From Thiomonas intermedia (GTDB taxonomy: Bacteria > Pseudomonadota > Gammaproteobacteria > Burkholderiales > Burkholderiaceae_C): a DNA stretch of 64,000 bases. A program made the position numbers and the translations under genes. How positions within the stretch are numbered: the first letter of the stretch is position 1; each line of letters begins with the position of its first letter. Where the stretch lies: NCBI RefSeq assembly GCF_002028405.1, contig NZ_CP020046.1, forward strand, positions 2,976,001 through 3,040,000. Reading direction: 5' to 3'. Below are positions 1 through 9,509 of this stretch, in pieces. The notes beneath the pieces were generated by a model. It did not search any database. It saw nothing but the letters and a program-made list of their open reading frames with translations, and was not told the origin of the DNA.

Positions 1-2
1 CG

Positions 3-1013
3 CAGATGCTGCTTTATCTGAACAACGCGCAGAACGCCCGTGGCCACGTGAACGAAAACTATGCGCGCGAGGTGATGGAGCTGCACACCCTGGGCGTGGG
101 CAGCGGCTACACCCAGGCGGATGTGACCAACCTGGCGCGCGCGCTCACCGGCCTGGGGGTGGATCTGCTGGACAAGCCGGTGCGGGTGCGCCCGGCGCTG
201 CGCGCCGATCTGTGGCGGCAGGGGCTGGTGGTGTTCAACCCCGCACGGCACGACGCCGATCCCAAGACCGTGCTCGGCCACACCCTGCAGGGACGCGGCC
301 TGGACGAAATCGACGAGGTCATCGCGCTGCTGGCCGATCACCCCGCCACGGCGCGGCACATCAGCACGCAACTGGCGCAGTATTTCGTCGCCGATGCTCC
401 GCCGCCCGCGCTCGTCGAGAGCATGACGCAGCGCTGGCGCGCCACGGGCGGCCAGATCGCCGAGGTGCTGCGGGCGATGTTCACCAGCCCGGCGTTCATC
501 GCCAGCCTGCGCCAGCCCCAGTTCAAAGACCCGACGCGCTATGTGCTGTCGGCGCTGCGCGCCAGCCTGGGAGACGAGCCGATCCGCAACCCGCAGCCGG
601 TGCTGGGCATGCTGGCCCGCCTGGGCGAGCCGCTGTTCGGGCGCCAGACCCCTGATGGCTATCCGCTGGACGCCGGCGCCTGGGACGGCTCGGGCCAGCT
701 CACCGCGCGCTTCGAAGTGGCGCGGCAGATCGGAGGCGGCGCGTCCGCGCTGTTCGCCCCGCCGCCAGACTTCATGCGCCAGAGCGCCCCGCCCGCCACG
801 GCGGACATGGCCCAGACCATGGACGCGCCGCTGGCCGACCACGCCAGGGCCAAACCGCCGCACCGCCCGCCGCCCGATCTGGCGCGCAGCGCGGTCTATC
901 TGGCGCAACAAAACCAGCTCAGCACCGCCACCCTGCGGGCGCTGGCGCAGGCCGACAACCGCCTGAGCTGGAACACGCTGTGGCTGTCGTCACCGGAATT
1001 CATGAACGCCTGA
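3..1013 (+). CDS. DUF1800 family protein, C-terminal part (5' cut by window edge)
   Basis: The reading frame is open from the first bases of the window and ends at 1013, so only the last ~337 residues are present. The segment NENYAREVMELHTLGV near the start is the hallmark of the DUF1800 family, whose members are secreted or periplasmic proteins of unknown biochemistry. The gene directly downstream encodes a DUF1501 protein, and DUF1800-DUF1501 pairs are a recurrent bacterial two-gene unit, which supports the call. The start codon and any signal peptide lie outside the window. Function is unknown; the family assignment is from motif and neighbour. Confidence 0.85.
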   Translation, partial: QMLLYLNNAQNARGHVNENYAREVMELHTLGVGSGYTQADVTNLARALTGLGVDLLDKPVRVRPALRADLWRQGLVVFNPARHDADPKTVLGHTLQGRGLDEIDEVIALLADHPATARHISTQLAQYFVADAPPPALVESMTQRWRATGGQIAEVLRAMFTSPAFIASLRQPQFKDPTRYVLSALRASLGDEPIRNPQPVLGMLARLGEPLFGRQTPDGYPLDAGAWDGSGQLTARFEVARQIGGGASALFAPPPDFMRQSAPPATADMAQTMDAPLADHARAKPPHRPPPDLARSAVYLAQQNQLSTATLRALAQADNRLSWNTLWLSSPEFMNA

Positions 1014-1024
1014 AGGAGCTTGCC

Positions 1025-2239
1025 ATGCAACGCCGCCATTTCCTGCAAACCGCCGCTGCCGCCACGCTGTCCACGCCCATGAGCCGCCTCTGGGCGGCGC
1101 CCGCGGCGCAGGGGCAGCCCAAATTCATCCTGGTGTTTTTGCGCGGCGCCTACGACGCCACCAATCTGCTCGTGCCCCACGCCAACAGCTTCTACTACGA
1201 GTCGCGTCCGCATATCGCCGTGCCCCGGCCGGGCGAGGGCGCCGATGCGGCCATTGCGCTGAACGCCGACTGGGCGCTGCATCCCGCGCTGCGCGAGTCC
1301 ATGCTGCCGCTGTGGCAGGCCGGGCAACTGGCCTTCGTGCCCTTCGCCGGCACGCGCGACATGACCCGCAGTCACTTCGAAACCCAGGACCACATCGAGC
1401 TCGGCCAGGGACCGCAGACCCGCGACTTCAACGACGGTTTTCTCAACCGCCTGGTGCAGCAGATCGGCGGCCGCGCGCAGCCCATGGCCTTCACCGCGCA
1501 GCTTCCGCTCTCGCTGCGCGGCACGCACCGCGTGCCCAACCTCGCCATCGCCCAGGCCGGACATACCGGCATCGACGATCGCCAGCGGGCGCTGATCGAA
1601 AGCATGTGGAGCCATTCGGCGCAAGGCGCCGCCGTGCGCGAAGGCTTCGCCGTGCATCAGACCGTGGCGCAGGACATGCAGGCCTCGGGCTGGCAGGCCG
1701 AGATGGTCGCCGCCAGCCGCGGCGCGGTGGCGCCCAAGGGCTTCGTCGCCGAGGCCGTGCGCATCGGCGGACTCATGCGCGACAGCTTCAACGTCGGCTT
1801 CATCGACGTGGGTGGCTGGGACACCCATGTGAACGAAGCCACCGACAACGGCGCCCGCGGCCAACTCGCCGACAAGCTGGCCGCACTCGGCCAGGGGCTG
1901 GCAGGGCTGGCGCAGGCCATGGGCCCCGCCTGGCATCACACCACCGTGGTCGTGCTCAGCGAGTTCGGCCGCACCTTCCGCGAAAACGGCAACCGCGGCA
2001 CCGACCACGGCCACGGCACCGTGTATTGGGTGCTGGGCGGCGCGGTGCGGGGCGGGCGCATCGCCGGCGAACAGATCGTGCAGTCGCCCTCCACCCTCAA
2101 CCAGAACCGCGACGATCCGGTGCTGACCGAAGACCGCGACCTGCTCGGCGGCCTGTTCCAGCGGCTGTGGGGCTTGCGGCCTTCGCAGATCGAGGCGGTC
2201 TTTCCGGGTAGCCGACCGGTTGATCTGCAGTTGGTGTGA
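1025..2239 (+). CDS. DUF1501 family Tat-exported protein
   Basis: 404 residues. The ATG at 1025 is preceded by AAGGAG seven bases upstream and lies 11 bases after the DUF1800 stop, so the two genes form one operon. The N-terminus MQRRHFLQTAAAATLS has the twin-arginine pattern (R-R-x-F-L) followed by a small hydrophobic stretch and an Ala-rich cleavage region, so export by the Tat system is likely. The body carries sulfatase-like features typical of DUF1501, such as GGWDTH and the C-terminal EFGRTFREN and TDHGHG segments, which in related alkaline-phosphatase-fold enzymes bind metal. The substrate is unknown. Confidence 0.85.
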   Translation: MQRRHFLQTAAAATLSTPMSRLWAAPAAQGQPKFILVFLRGAYDATNLLVPHANSFYYESRPHIAVPRPGEGADAAIALNADWALHPALRESMLPLWQAGQLAFVPFAGTRDMTRSHFETQDHIELGQGPQTRDFNDGFLNRLVQQIGGRAQPMAFTAQLPLSLRGTHRVPNLAIAQAGHTGIDDRQRALIESMWSHSAQGAAVREGFAVHQTVAQDMQASGWQAEMVAASRGAVAPKGFVAEAVRIGGLMRDSFNVGFIDVGGWDTHVNEATDNGARGQLADKLAALGQGLAGLAQAMGPAWHHTTVVVLSEFGRTFRENGNRGTDHGHGTVYWVLGGAVRGGRIAGEQIVQSPSTLNQNRDDPVLTEDRDLLGGLFQRLWGLRPSQIEAVFPGSRPVDLQLV

Positions 2240-2256
2240 GGGCGGGCTGCGGGCCC

Positions 2257-2284
2257 AAAAAAAGCCCGCAGTTGCGGGCTTTTT
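2257..2284. terminator. Bidirectional intrinsic terminator between DUF1501 gene and sodB
   Basis: A run of A is followed by AAAGCCCGCA-GTT-GCGGGCTTTTT. The stem is GC-rich, with a T run on the plus strand and the A run serving as the T run on the minus strand. It sits between two convergent genes and can end transcription from both. Confidence 0.85.
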
Positions 2285-2299
2285 CTGGGGAGAGAGCGA

Positions 2300-2881
2300 T
2301 CAGCCGAAGTTCTTTTCGGCAAAGTCCCAGTTGGCCAGCTTGTCGAGGAAGGTGGTGACAAAGTCGGGGCGGCGGTTGCGGAAATCGACGTAGTAGGCGT
2401 GTTCCCACACGTCCACGGTGAGCAGGGCCTTGTCGGCGCTGGTCAGCGGGGTGGCGGCATTGCCGGTGTTGACGATGTCCACGCTGCCGTCGGCCTTCTT
2501 GACCAGCCAGGTCCAGCCTGAGCCGAAGTTGCCCACGGCCGACTTGTGGAAGGCTTCCTTGAAGGCGGCGAAGCTGCCCCACTTGGCGTTGATGGCCGTG
2601 GCCAGGGCGCCTTTGGGCTCGCCGCCGCCGTTGGGCTTGAGGCAGTTCCAGAAGAAGGTGTGGTTCCAAACCTGGGCGCTGTTGTTGAACACGCCGCCGC
2701 TGGATTTCTTGATGATGTCTTCCAGGGCCATGGCTTCGAATTCGGTGCCCTTGATCAGGTTGTTCAGGTTGTTCACATAGGCCTGATGGTGCTTGCCGTG
2801 GTGGTACTCCAGGGTCTCGCGCGACATGTGCGGGGCCAGCGCATCGGGCGCGAAGGGCAGGGGGGGCAGTTCGTGTTGCAT
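2300..2881 (-). CDS. sodB: Superoxide dismutase, Fe/Mn type
   Basis: 193 residues, the usual length of bacterial Fe-SOD. It dismutes superoxide to O2 and H2O2 in the cytoplasm. The sequence begins [20 protein letters not shown] and keeps the metal ligands: His in [12 protein letters not shown], His in WNHTFFW, and Asp and His in [11 protein letters not shown]. The start at 2881 has AAGGAG upstream. Fe versus Mn use is not certain from sequence alone, but [11 protein letters not shown] and the short length favour iron. Transcribed alone, convergent with the DUF1501 gene. Confidence 0.95.
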   Translation of the reverse strand: MQHELPPLPFAPDALAPHMSRETLEYHHGKHHQAYVNNLNNLIKGTEFEAMALEDIIKKSSGGVFNNSAQVWNHTFFWNCLKPNGGGEPKGALATAINAKWGSFAAFKEAFHKSAVGNFGSGWTWLVKKADGSVDIVNTGNAATPLTSADKALLTVDVWEHAYYVDFRNRRPDFVTTFLDKLANWDFAEKNFG

Positions 2882-2955
2882 GGGCTTCTCCTTGATTGAG
2901 TGGCTAGGGCAGGGTGGTGAATCTCTGTATTCTAGGAACAGCGGTACGGGCCTGC

Positions 2956-4329
2956 TCAGGTCGGCGGGATGTCCGTACCGAGGGGATGGGGCTGGGCGTC
3001 GATGCGGGCGATGTCCAGGCGCAACGCGCGCTGGGCGTCGGCCAGTAGCAGCGGCGCTCGCGGGTCGAGTTGGGAGAGGTCGCGCAGCACGCGGCCGCTG
3101 CCGTCCATGCCCAGCAGATAGCCGCGTGCCAGGGTGGCGCGCGGGCTGAGCAGCTGCAGGTGTTGTGCGGCGCGGTCGAGCCGCCGGGCGGCGTCGGCGA
3201 GCTGGCGCGACAGGGTGTCGGGCAGGACGCGTTCCCAGCGGTCCAGGCGCTCGCGCTCCTGCGGCAGCCGCTGGCGCAGGGCGCGGGCCAAGCCCTGTTG
3301 CAGGAGTTGCAGCCGCTGGGTGTGCAGGCGGGGCAGGCCGCGCAAACCCTGCTGCAGGCGCCACTGAAGCTGGGCGAGGCGGCGCTGCGGCGCGGCGAGG
3401 AGCGCGGCAGACTGCGGCCAACGCAGCGCGAGACGGTCGCAGCGCTGCTGCTCGCGTTGCAGCTGGCGCCGCATGGCGCTGCCCAGGCGGTGCGCGGCAT
3501 GGTTCAGGGCGTCGGCCAGCGTGGCCTGGGCGGGCACGGCGAGTTCTGCCGCGGCGGTAGGGGTCGGCGCTCTGAGGTCTGCGGCGAAATCGGCCAGGGT
3601 GAAGTCGGTCTCGTGGCCCACGCCGCTGACGAGCGGCAAGGCGCAGGCGGCGATGGCGCGGACCAGGGCCTCGTCGTTGAAGGCCCAGAGATCGTCCAGG
3701 CTGCCGCCGCCGCGCACCAGAAGAATGACATCGACGTCCTGCCGCGTCTGCGCGTGCTGCAGGGCGGCCCGCAGCTCGGCCGGGGCGGCCGTGCCCTGCA
3801 CGCTGGCGGGATAGACCACCACGCGCACCTGGGGGCTGCGCCGCCTGAGCGTGGTGAGCACGTCGCGCAGGGCGGCGGCTTGCAGCGACGTGATCACGCC
3901 AACGGCGCGCGGCATGACCGGCATGGGCCGCTTGCGCCCCGCGTCGAACAGGCCCTCGCCCTGCAGTTTGGCCTTGAGGCGCAGAAAGGCTTCGAGCAGC
4001 GCGCCTTCACCATCGGGCTGCACGCTCTCGACGATGAGCTGGAGGTCGCCGCGGGGTTCGTAGATCGCCACCGTGGCCCGCAGACGCACGCTCAGTCCGT
4101 CGCGCAGGGCGATGGCGGCGTGCCCCGCCCGCTGGCGGAACCAGACGCAGCGCAGTTGTGCCGCACCGTCCTTGAGGTTGAAGTACTGGTGTCCGCTCGC
4201 GGCACGGACCAGACCCGACACCTCGCCCCGCACGGTGAGGCTGTTGAAGCGGGCGTTGAGCGCGTCGGAGAAGGCCTGGGCAAGCGCCGAAACCGTCCAC
4301 ACTCGTGGGCCCTCTGTGGTCCGATTCAA
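2956..4329 (-). CDS. xseA: Exodeoxyribonuclease VII large subunit
   Basis: Large, DNA-binding and catalytic subunit of ExoVII, which degrades single-stranded DNA to oligonucleotides. An N-terminal OB-fold ([15 protein letters not shown], then GEVSGLV and [13 protein letters not shown]) is followed by the conserved nuclease core ([46 protein letters not shown]) and a C-terminal coiled-coil rich in Arg, Leu and Gln. I choose a TTG start at 4329, eight bases after AAGGAA, because it gives 457 residues starting close to the OB-fold as in other XseA proteins. An in-frame ATG at 4431 would add 34 unconserved residues. The small subunit gene xseB is not in the window. Confidence 0.92.
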   Translation of the reverse strand: MNRTTEGPRVWTVSALAQAFSDALNARFNSLTVRGEVSGLVRAASGHQYFNLKDGAAQLRCVWFRQRAGHAAIALRDGLSVRLRATVAIYEPRGDLQLIVESVQPDGEGALLEAFLRLKAKLQGEGLFDAGRKRPMPVMPRAVGVITSLQAAALRDVLTTLRRRSPQVRVVVYPASVQGTAAPAELRAALQHAQTRQDVDVILLVRGGGSLDDLWAFNDEALVRAIAACALPLVSGVGHETDFTLADFAADLRAPTPTAAAELAVPAQATLADALNHAAHRLGSAMRRQLQREQQRCDRLALRWPQSAALLAAPQRRLAQLQWRLQQGLRGLPRLHTQRLQLLQQGLARALRQRLPQERERLDRWERVLPDTLSRQLADAARRLDRAAQHLQLLSPRATLARGYLLGMDGSGRVLRDLSQLDPRAPLLLADAQRALRLDIARIDAQPHPLGTDIPPT

Positions 4330-4831
4330 GGCTGTTTTCCTTGGCGGGCGCCAGCGTGGCGCAAGGAAATATGCACACTTTGCGTGCCGATACAGGCAGC
4401 GCCCGGGCGTGTCGGAAAAGGCCGAATCCACATGGTAAGTTGTTGAAAAACAATCATAAAATGTTGATTAAAAAAGCGTCACATTAAGCCGGAGGCTTGA
4501 TTTTGCGCGATTTGGCCACGCCGTTCAGCGGTTTCCCACAGAGTTGTCCACAGAAAGATGGGATAACTTCTGCCGTCCGTGACGGGCGGGCGCCGCGGCA
4601 AGGGGGCTGGCCGGGGGCTGGCCGATTGTCCGCGACTTTGGCCACCCGGCATAATGCGCCACGGAATGTGCCCCCAGGCCTGCCGCGTTCGCATCGGGCC
4701 GCCGAGGGGATGAGAAAACCCGGGGCGGCCCAGCGTTTTCTCTTGAGGCTGGACGCGCCGTGTTTGAGGCGGGGAAGGCGAGCATCCGACAATCGATTCT
4801 GCAACGCAAAGACAAGCAAAGGACGCATCAC
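4330..4831. other. Intergenic region between divergent xseA and exbB
   Basis: About 500 bases without a convincing gene. An AT-rich patch at 4440-4490 (with AAAACAATCATAAAATGTTG) stands out from the GC-rich surroundings and probably holds the divergent promoters. No intrinsic terminator, tRNA or long conserved reading frame was found. Short frames on both strands here have no recognisable protein features. Confidence 0.5.
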
Positions 4832-5452
4832 ATGTTGCACATGGTGGAAGCCGCGGGTTGGCCGATCTGGCCCTTGATTCTGTGCTCGATCGTCGCGTTG
4901 GCGGTGATTTTTGAACGGCTGGCCAGTCTGCGTCGTGCCCGCATCCTGCCGGCCAAGCTTCTGGACGAGGCGCTCAATGTCTCGGCCAAGCAGTTGCCCG
5001 CGCCTGACGTGATCGACAAGCTCGAACGCAATTCGCCGCTCGGCGCCGTGCTGGCCAGCGGCTTCCGCTCGGTGGCGCGTCCGCATGCCAGCGCGGTGGG
5101 GCTGCAGGAAGATCTGGAGAATGCCGGGCGGCATCAGGTCTATCGTCTGCAAAAGTACCTGAATGCGCTGGCCACCGTGGCTTCTGCCGCGCCTCTGCTC
5201 GGCCTGCTGGGCACGGTCGTGGGCATGATCGAGATCTTTGGCTCGCAGAGCACGGCCGGTACCGACCCGACGGTGCTGGCGCACGGCATTTCGGTGGCGC
5301 TCTACAACACCGCGCTGGGCCTGATCGTGGCGGTGCCTTCGCTGATTTTCTACCGCTATTTCCGCAGCCGCGTGGACGACTACACGGTCGAGCTGGAGCA
5401 GGCGGCCCGGCGTCTGGCCACGCATCTGCAAAGCTACCTGCCGCGCCGCTGA
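4832..5452 (+). CDS. exbB: MotA/TolQ/ExbB family proton-channel protein
   Basis: 206 residues, inner membrane. With ExbD it forms the proton-driven motor that energises TonB-type transport, or a Tol-like function. Three hydrophobic segments are visible: WPIWPLILCSIVALAVIFE near the N-terminus, then APLLGLLGTVVGMIEIF and GLIVAVPSLIFYRYF in the conserved channel domain. The ATG at 4832 has AAAGGA eight bases upstream. It opens a tight operon with exbD, lpxK, a Trm112 protein, kdsB and adk, an order common in Burkholderiales, where this ExbB/D pair travels with lipid A and Kdo genes rather than with tonB. Confidence 0.9.
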   Translation: MLHMVEAAGWPIWPLILCSIVALAVIFERLASLRRARILPAKLLDEALNVSAKQLPAPDVIDKLERNSPLGAVLASGFRSVARPHASAVGLQEDLENAGRHQVYRLQKYLNALATVASAAPLLGLLGTVVGMIEIFGSQSTAGTDPTVLAHGISVALYNTALGLIVAVPSLIFYRYFRSRVDDYTVELEQAARRLATHLQSYLPRR

Positions 5453-5485
5453 CTTGGTTGCGCCCACCCCTCTGCGCCGTCTGCC

Positions 5486-5905
5486 ATGAATTTCAAACGC
5501 CAGACCACGGAAGACCCCGAGGTCAACCTCATTCCCCTGATCGATGTGCTGCTGGTCATCCTGATCTTTCTGATGATCAGCACGACCTATTCGAAATTCA
5601 CCGAACTGAAGATCACCCTGCCCACGGCCGATGCCGAGAAGCTGCAGAACCATCCGCAGGAAATCATCGTCGCGGTGAGCAGCGGCGGCGAGTATGCGGT
5701 GAACAAGCAGGTTCTGCCGGGCCGCACGGTCAGCGCGCTGACGCAGTCGCTGCTCGACGCCGCCAAGGGCAAGTCCGACACCATGGTGGTCATCAGCGCC
5801 GATGCCCAGGCGACCCAGCAGTCGGTGGTGAACGTGATGGAGGCCGCGCGGGCTGCCGGCTTGAGCCGCCTGACCTTCGCCACGCAGAGAAGCCCAGGCT
5901 CCTGA
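5486..5905 (+). CDS. exbD: ExbD/TolR family biopolymer transport protein
   Basis: 139 residues. Topology is one N-terminal transmembrane segment (NLIPLIDVLLVILIFLMIST), carrying the Asp that forms the proton path in ExbD/TolR proteins, followed by a periplasmic domain. The N-terminus MNFKRQTTEDPEVNLIPLID is typical. The stop overlaps the lpxK start (TGATG), which suggests translational coupling. Partner of the upstream ExbB. Confidence 0.93.
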   Translation: MNFKRQTTEDPEVNLIPLIDVLLVILIFLMISTTYSKFTELKITLPTADAEKLQNHPQEIIVAVSSGGEYAVNKQVLPGRTVSALTQSLLDAAKGKSDTMVVISADAQATQQSVVNVMEAARAAGLSRLTFATQRSPGS

Positions 5906-6954
5906 TGGCGCCATCCACCGCGCCCAGCGGCTGGCCCGCCTGGTGGTTGCGCCGCAGTCTGCTGAGCTGGATGCTTTGGCCGTTGTCGCTGCTGTTCGCC
6001 GGGCTGACGGCGCTGCGCCGCGGGCTCTATCGTCTCGGCCTGTTGCGGCAGCAGTCGGCAGGCGTGCCGGTTGTCGTCGTGGGCAACCTCACGGTGGGCG
6101 GCGCCGGCAAGACGCCCTTGATCGTGGCGCTCGCCCAGGGCTTGCAGCAGGCGGGATGGCGGCCGGGCATCGTCTCGCGGGGCTATGGGCGACGCGCTGC
6201 GGAGGGCGACGCCCCGATCCGGGTGGATGCGCAAAGCGATCCCGCGAGATGCGGTGATGAGCCCGTGCTGCTTGCCCGACTGACCCGCTGCCCGGTTGTG
6301 GTCGGACGGCGGCGGGCGCAGGCTGCGCTGGAGCTGCGGGCCGCCTGTCCCGACGTCGATGTGATTCTGAGCGACGACGGCCTGCAGCACCTGGCCCTGG
6401 CGCGCGATGTCGAACTGGTGGTGGTCGATCAGCGCCGCTGGGGCAACGGCTTGTTGCTGCCGGCAGGTCCGCTGCGTGAATCGCCGGCAAGGCGGCGCGA
6501 TGCCACGCTGGGCCCCGAGACCGTGTTGCGGCAGATCGACGGCGGCGGTGCGCGCTTCGCGCTGGTGCGCAGCCTGGGCGACATCACCCATCTGACCAGC
6601 GGCCTGTCGCTGAGTCCCTCGCAATTCGCCCGGCGATTCGGCGGCCAACCGCTGGGCGCCGTGGCCGGGATCGGTCATCCGGCCCAGTTCTTCGCCATGC
6701 TCCACTCCTTGGGCCTGTCGGTGCAGACTCGGGCGCTGGGCGATCATCAACCGCTGGCGACAGACGCCCTTGAAGGATTTCCGCCTGATTGTCCGGTGCT
6801 GCTGACGGAGAAGGACGCCATAAAATCCGGGCCTCTGCCGCCTGCTTTGCGCGAGCGCCTCTGGGTTGTCGGCCTGCGGCTGCAATCGCCTCCCGATCTT
6901 CTGCCCTGGCTGCAACAACAATTGGAGAAAGCCCGTGGACTCCCGACTGCTTGA
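5905..6954 (+). CDS. lpxK: Tetraacyldisaccharide 4'-kinase
   Basis: 349 residues. Phosphorylates the 4' position of the lipid A disaccharide precursor at the inner membrane, the sixth step of the Raetz pathway. An N-terminal hydrophobic segment ([18 protein letters not shown]) anchors it; the P-loop is [17 protein letters not shown], followed by SRGYGRR and the [12 protein letters not shown] motif that contains catalytic-site residues. The ATG at 5905 overlaps the exbD stop and is preferred to any start further upstream, which would lie inside exbD. Its 3' end overlaps the next gene by 20 bases. Confidence 0.95.
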   Translation: MAPSTAPSGWPAWWLRRSLLSWMLWPLSLLFAGLTALRRGLYRLGLLRQQSAGVPVVVVGNLTVGGAGKTPLIVALAQGLQQAGWRPGIVSRGYGRRAAEGDAPIRVDAQSDPARCGDEPVLLARLTRCPVVVGRRRAQAALELRAACPDVDVILSDDGLQHLALARDVELVVVDQRRWGNGLLLPAGPLRESPARRRDATLGPETVLRQIDGGGARFALVRSLGDITHLTSGLSLSPSQFARRFGGQPLGAVAGIGHPAQFFAMLHSLGLSVQTRALGDHQPLATDALEGFPPDCPVLLTEKDAIKSGPLPPALRERLWVVGLRLQSPPDLLPWLQQQLEKARGLPTA

Positions 6955-7150
6955 TTTACTCGTCTGCCCGATCTGCAAGGGGCCGCTTCAGTTTGAGGCC
7001 GCCGCGCAGGAACTGATCTGCCCGCGCGACAAGCTGGCCTATCCGGTGCGCGACGACATTCCCCTGATGCTGGTCGATCTCGCCCGCGACATGACCCTGC
7101 CCGCCGATCCCGGACCGGCGCCCGCGGTGCCTGCCGAGCCAGCGGCTTGA
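6935..7150 (+). CDS. Trm112 family (YcaR-like) small protein
   Basis: 71 residues from a GTG start at 6935 with GGAG six bases upstream, starting inside the lpxK 3' end. The sequence [17 protein letters not shown] plus a second part ([21 protein letters not shown]) is the classic YcaR/Trm112 fold, with cysteines as in a small zinc ribbon. E. coli ycaR lies between lpxK and kdsB as here. In eukaryotes and archaea Trm112 activates methyltransferases; the bacterial role is unclear. The C-terminal tail is a Pro/Ala-rich extension. Confidence 0.9.
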   Translation: MDSRLLDLLVCPICKGPLQFEAAAQELICPRDKLAYPVRDDIPLMLVDLARDMTLPADPGPAPAVPAEPAA

Positions 7151-7158
7151 GTGCGACC

Positions 7159-7956
7159 ATGGATCGGGACGCGGCATTCTGGGTGCTCATTCCGGCCCGG
7201 CTGGCCTCCACCCGCCTGCCCAACAAACCTCTGGCGGATCTCGGAGGGGCGCCCATGGTGGTGCGGGTGGCGCAACGCGTGGCGCAAAGCGGCGCCCGGG
7301 ACGTGGTGGTGGCCTGTGACAGTCCCGAGATCGCCCGCGCGTGTGCGGCCCATGGCGTGCGCGCCGTCCTGACGCGGGTCGATCACGCCAGCGGAACCGA
7401 CCGTCTGGCCGAAGCCGCCGGGCTGCTGGAGCTGCCCGAAGAGGCCATCGTGGTCAACGTCCAGGGCGACGAACCCTTGATCGAACCGGCGCTGCCCGCC
7501 GCCTGCGCGGCCTTGCTGCAGCGGCATCCGTCGATCCCGATGGCCACCTGCGCGCACCCGATCACCGACGAGGGCGAGATCTTCAACCCGAATGTGGTGA
7601 AGGTCGTGACCGATGCGCAGGGCAGGGCGCTCTATTTCTCCCGCGCGCCGATTCCCTGGCAGCGCGACGCCTATGCCACGGACGCGGGGCCCAGCGGCAG
7701 CGGCTGGACGCTGCAGACCTCGCCCCCGCCGCACCCGGTCCTGCGCCACATCGGGCTGTACGCCTATCGCCACCGTTTTCTGCGCGACTATGCCGCGATG
7801 GCCGAGGCGCCGCTGGAGCAGGCCGAAGCCCTGGAGCAGTTGCGCGCGCTTTGGCACGGTCACGCCATTGCGGTGCATGTGACCCAGGACGCGCCGGGTC
7901 CGGGCGTCGACACGCCGGCCGACCTCGAACGCGTGCGGGGTCTTTGGCCGCGCTGA
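7159..7956 (+). CDS. kdsB: 3-deoxy-manno-octulosonate cytidylyltransferase
   Basis: 265 residues. Activates Kdo as CMP-Kdo for LPS inner core synthesis, using CTP. The nucleotide-binding start [17 protein letters not shown], then [18 protein letters not shown] and [10 protein letters not shown] are diagnostic. The ATG at 7159, eight bases past the Trm112 stop, is chosen; an in-frame TTG at 7147 is possible but unneeded. Clustered with lpxK, so lipid A and Kdo supply are co-expressed. Confidence 0.95.
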   Translation: MDRDAAFWVLIPARLASTRLPNKPLADLGGAPMVVRVAQRVAQSGARDVVVACDSPEIARACAAHGVRAVLTRVDHASGTDRLAEAAGLLELPEEAIVVNVQGDEPLIEPALPAACAALLQRHPSIPMATCAHPITDEGEIFNPNVVKVVTDAQGRALYFSRAPIPWQRDAYATDAGPSGSGWTLQTSPPPHPVLRHIGLYAYRHRFLRDYAAMAEAPLEQAEALEQLRALWHGHAIAVHVTQDAPGPGVDTPADLERVRGLWPR

Positions 7957-8024
7957 ACGCGGGCCGCCAGTCAGCGCCGCAGCAGATCGGTCTGCTATTC
8001 TGAAATGTGCATTTTTACGATTGA

Positions 8025-8684
<660 letters not shown>

Positions 8685-8700
8685 GCGCACGGGAGCGAGC

Positions 8701-9459
8701 ATGCAACTCTCCGGTCATAGCGCGATCATCAGCGGCGGCGCATCGGGATTGGGCCGGGCCACCGCCGCCCTGCTGGTTTCGCGCGGCATGCGGGTGCTCA
8801 TCGCCGATCTGCAGGAAGAGGCTGGCCGTGCGACCGCGGCGGAGATCGGCTGCCAGTTCATGCCTTGTGACGTGACCCAGGCGAAGGATGTGGAGGCCGC
8901 GGTGCAGGCCGCGGGCACTCTGGGTCCGCTGCGGGTGGCGGTGAGCTGCGCCGGCATTGCGCCCGCCGCGCGGACGCTGGGCAAGCAAGGCCCCCATGCC
9001 CTGGAACTGTTCGAGCGCGTGATCAACATCAATCTGGTCGGCAGCTTCAACCTGGCCCGTCTTGCCGCTGCGGCGATGGCGCAGCAGGCCCCGCTGGAAG
9101 ATGGCGAACGCGGCGTGATCGTCAACACCGCATCGGTGGCGGCGTTCGACGGACAGATCGGCCAGGTGGCTTATGCCGCGTCCAAGGCCGGCATTGCCGG
9201 CATGACCCTGCCACTGGCGCGCGACCTGTCTCGCGACGGCATCCGCGTCATGACCATCGCGCCCGGCATTTTCGAGACGCCGATGCTCATGGGCATGCCC
9301 GCCGAGGTGCAGTCGGCGCTGGGTCAGATGGTGCCGTTTCCGCAGCGGCTGGGCCGTCCAGACGAATATGCGGCCCTGGTCGAATCCATCCTCACCAACC
9401 GCATGCTCAATGGCGAAGTCATCCGGCTCGACGGCGCCATCCGCATGCAGCCCAAGTAG
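8701..9459 (+). CDS. Short-chain dehydrogenase, 3-hydroxyacyl-CoA dehydrogenase type-2-like
   Basis: 252 residues. Classical SDR: NAD(P) motif [11 protein letters not shown] near the N-terminus, NINLVGSFN and the catalytic YAASK, with Ser upstream in VNTASVAA. The pattern [15 protein letters not shown] and the length resemble HSD17B10-like 3-hydroxyacyl-CoA dehydrogenases that use NAD+ in beta-oxidation or branched-chain acyl-CoA degradation. The ATG at 8701 lies 16 bases after the adk stop and has GGGAGC upstream. Substrate assignment is by family resemblance only. Confidence 0.85.
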   Translation: MQLSGHSAIISGGASGLGRATAALLVSRGMRVLIADLQEEAGRATAAEIGCQFMPCDVTQAKDVEAAVQAAGTLGPLRVAVSCAGIAPAARTLGKQGPHALELFERVININLVGSFNLARLAAAAMAQQAPLEDGERGVIVNTASVAAFDGQIGQVAYAASKAGIAGMTLPLARDLSRDGIRVMTIAPGIFETPMLMGMPAEVQSALGQMVPFPQRLGRPDEYAALVESILTNRMLNGEVIRLDGAIRMQPK

Positions 9460-9509
9460 GCTTTCCGCTCCAGGCGTTTCGCGGTCGACACCCCCGCGAT
9501 GACCGATCC

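Noticed and set aside
896-2014. Long minus-strand frame over the DUF1501 gene
   Set aside because: It overlies a gene with a clear Tat signal, ribosome binding site and family motifs. The protein is His/Gly/Ala-rich with no domain, which is typical of the mirror frame in GC-rich DNA.
2243-2299. Small RNA between DUF1501 and sodB
   Set aside because: The hairpin is fully explained as a bidirectional terminator between convergent genes.
3070-4446. Long plus-strand frame opposite xseA
   Set aside because: Gln/Gly/Arg/Ala-rich composition without motifs; xseA on the other strand is conserved over its full length.
5587-6978. Long minus-strand frame over exbD-lpxK
   Set aside because: Antisense to two conserved genes; composition is Gln/Arg/Ala-rich and no homology is apparent.
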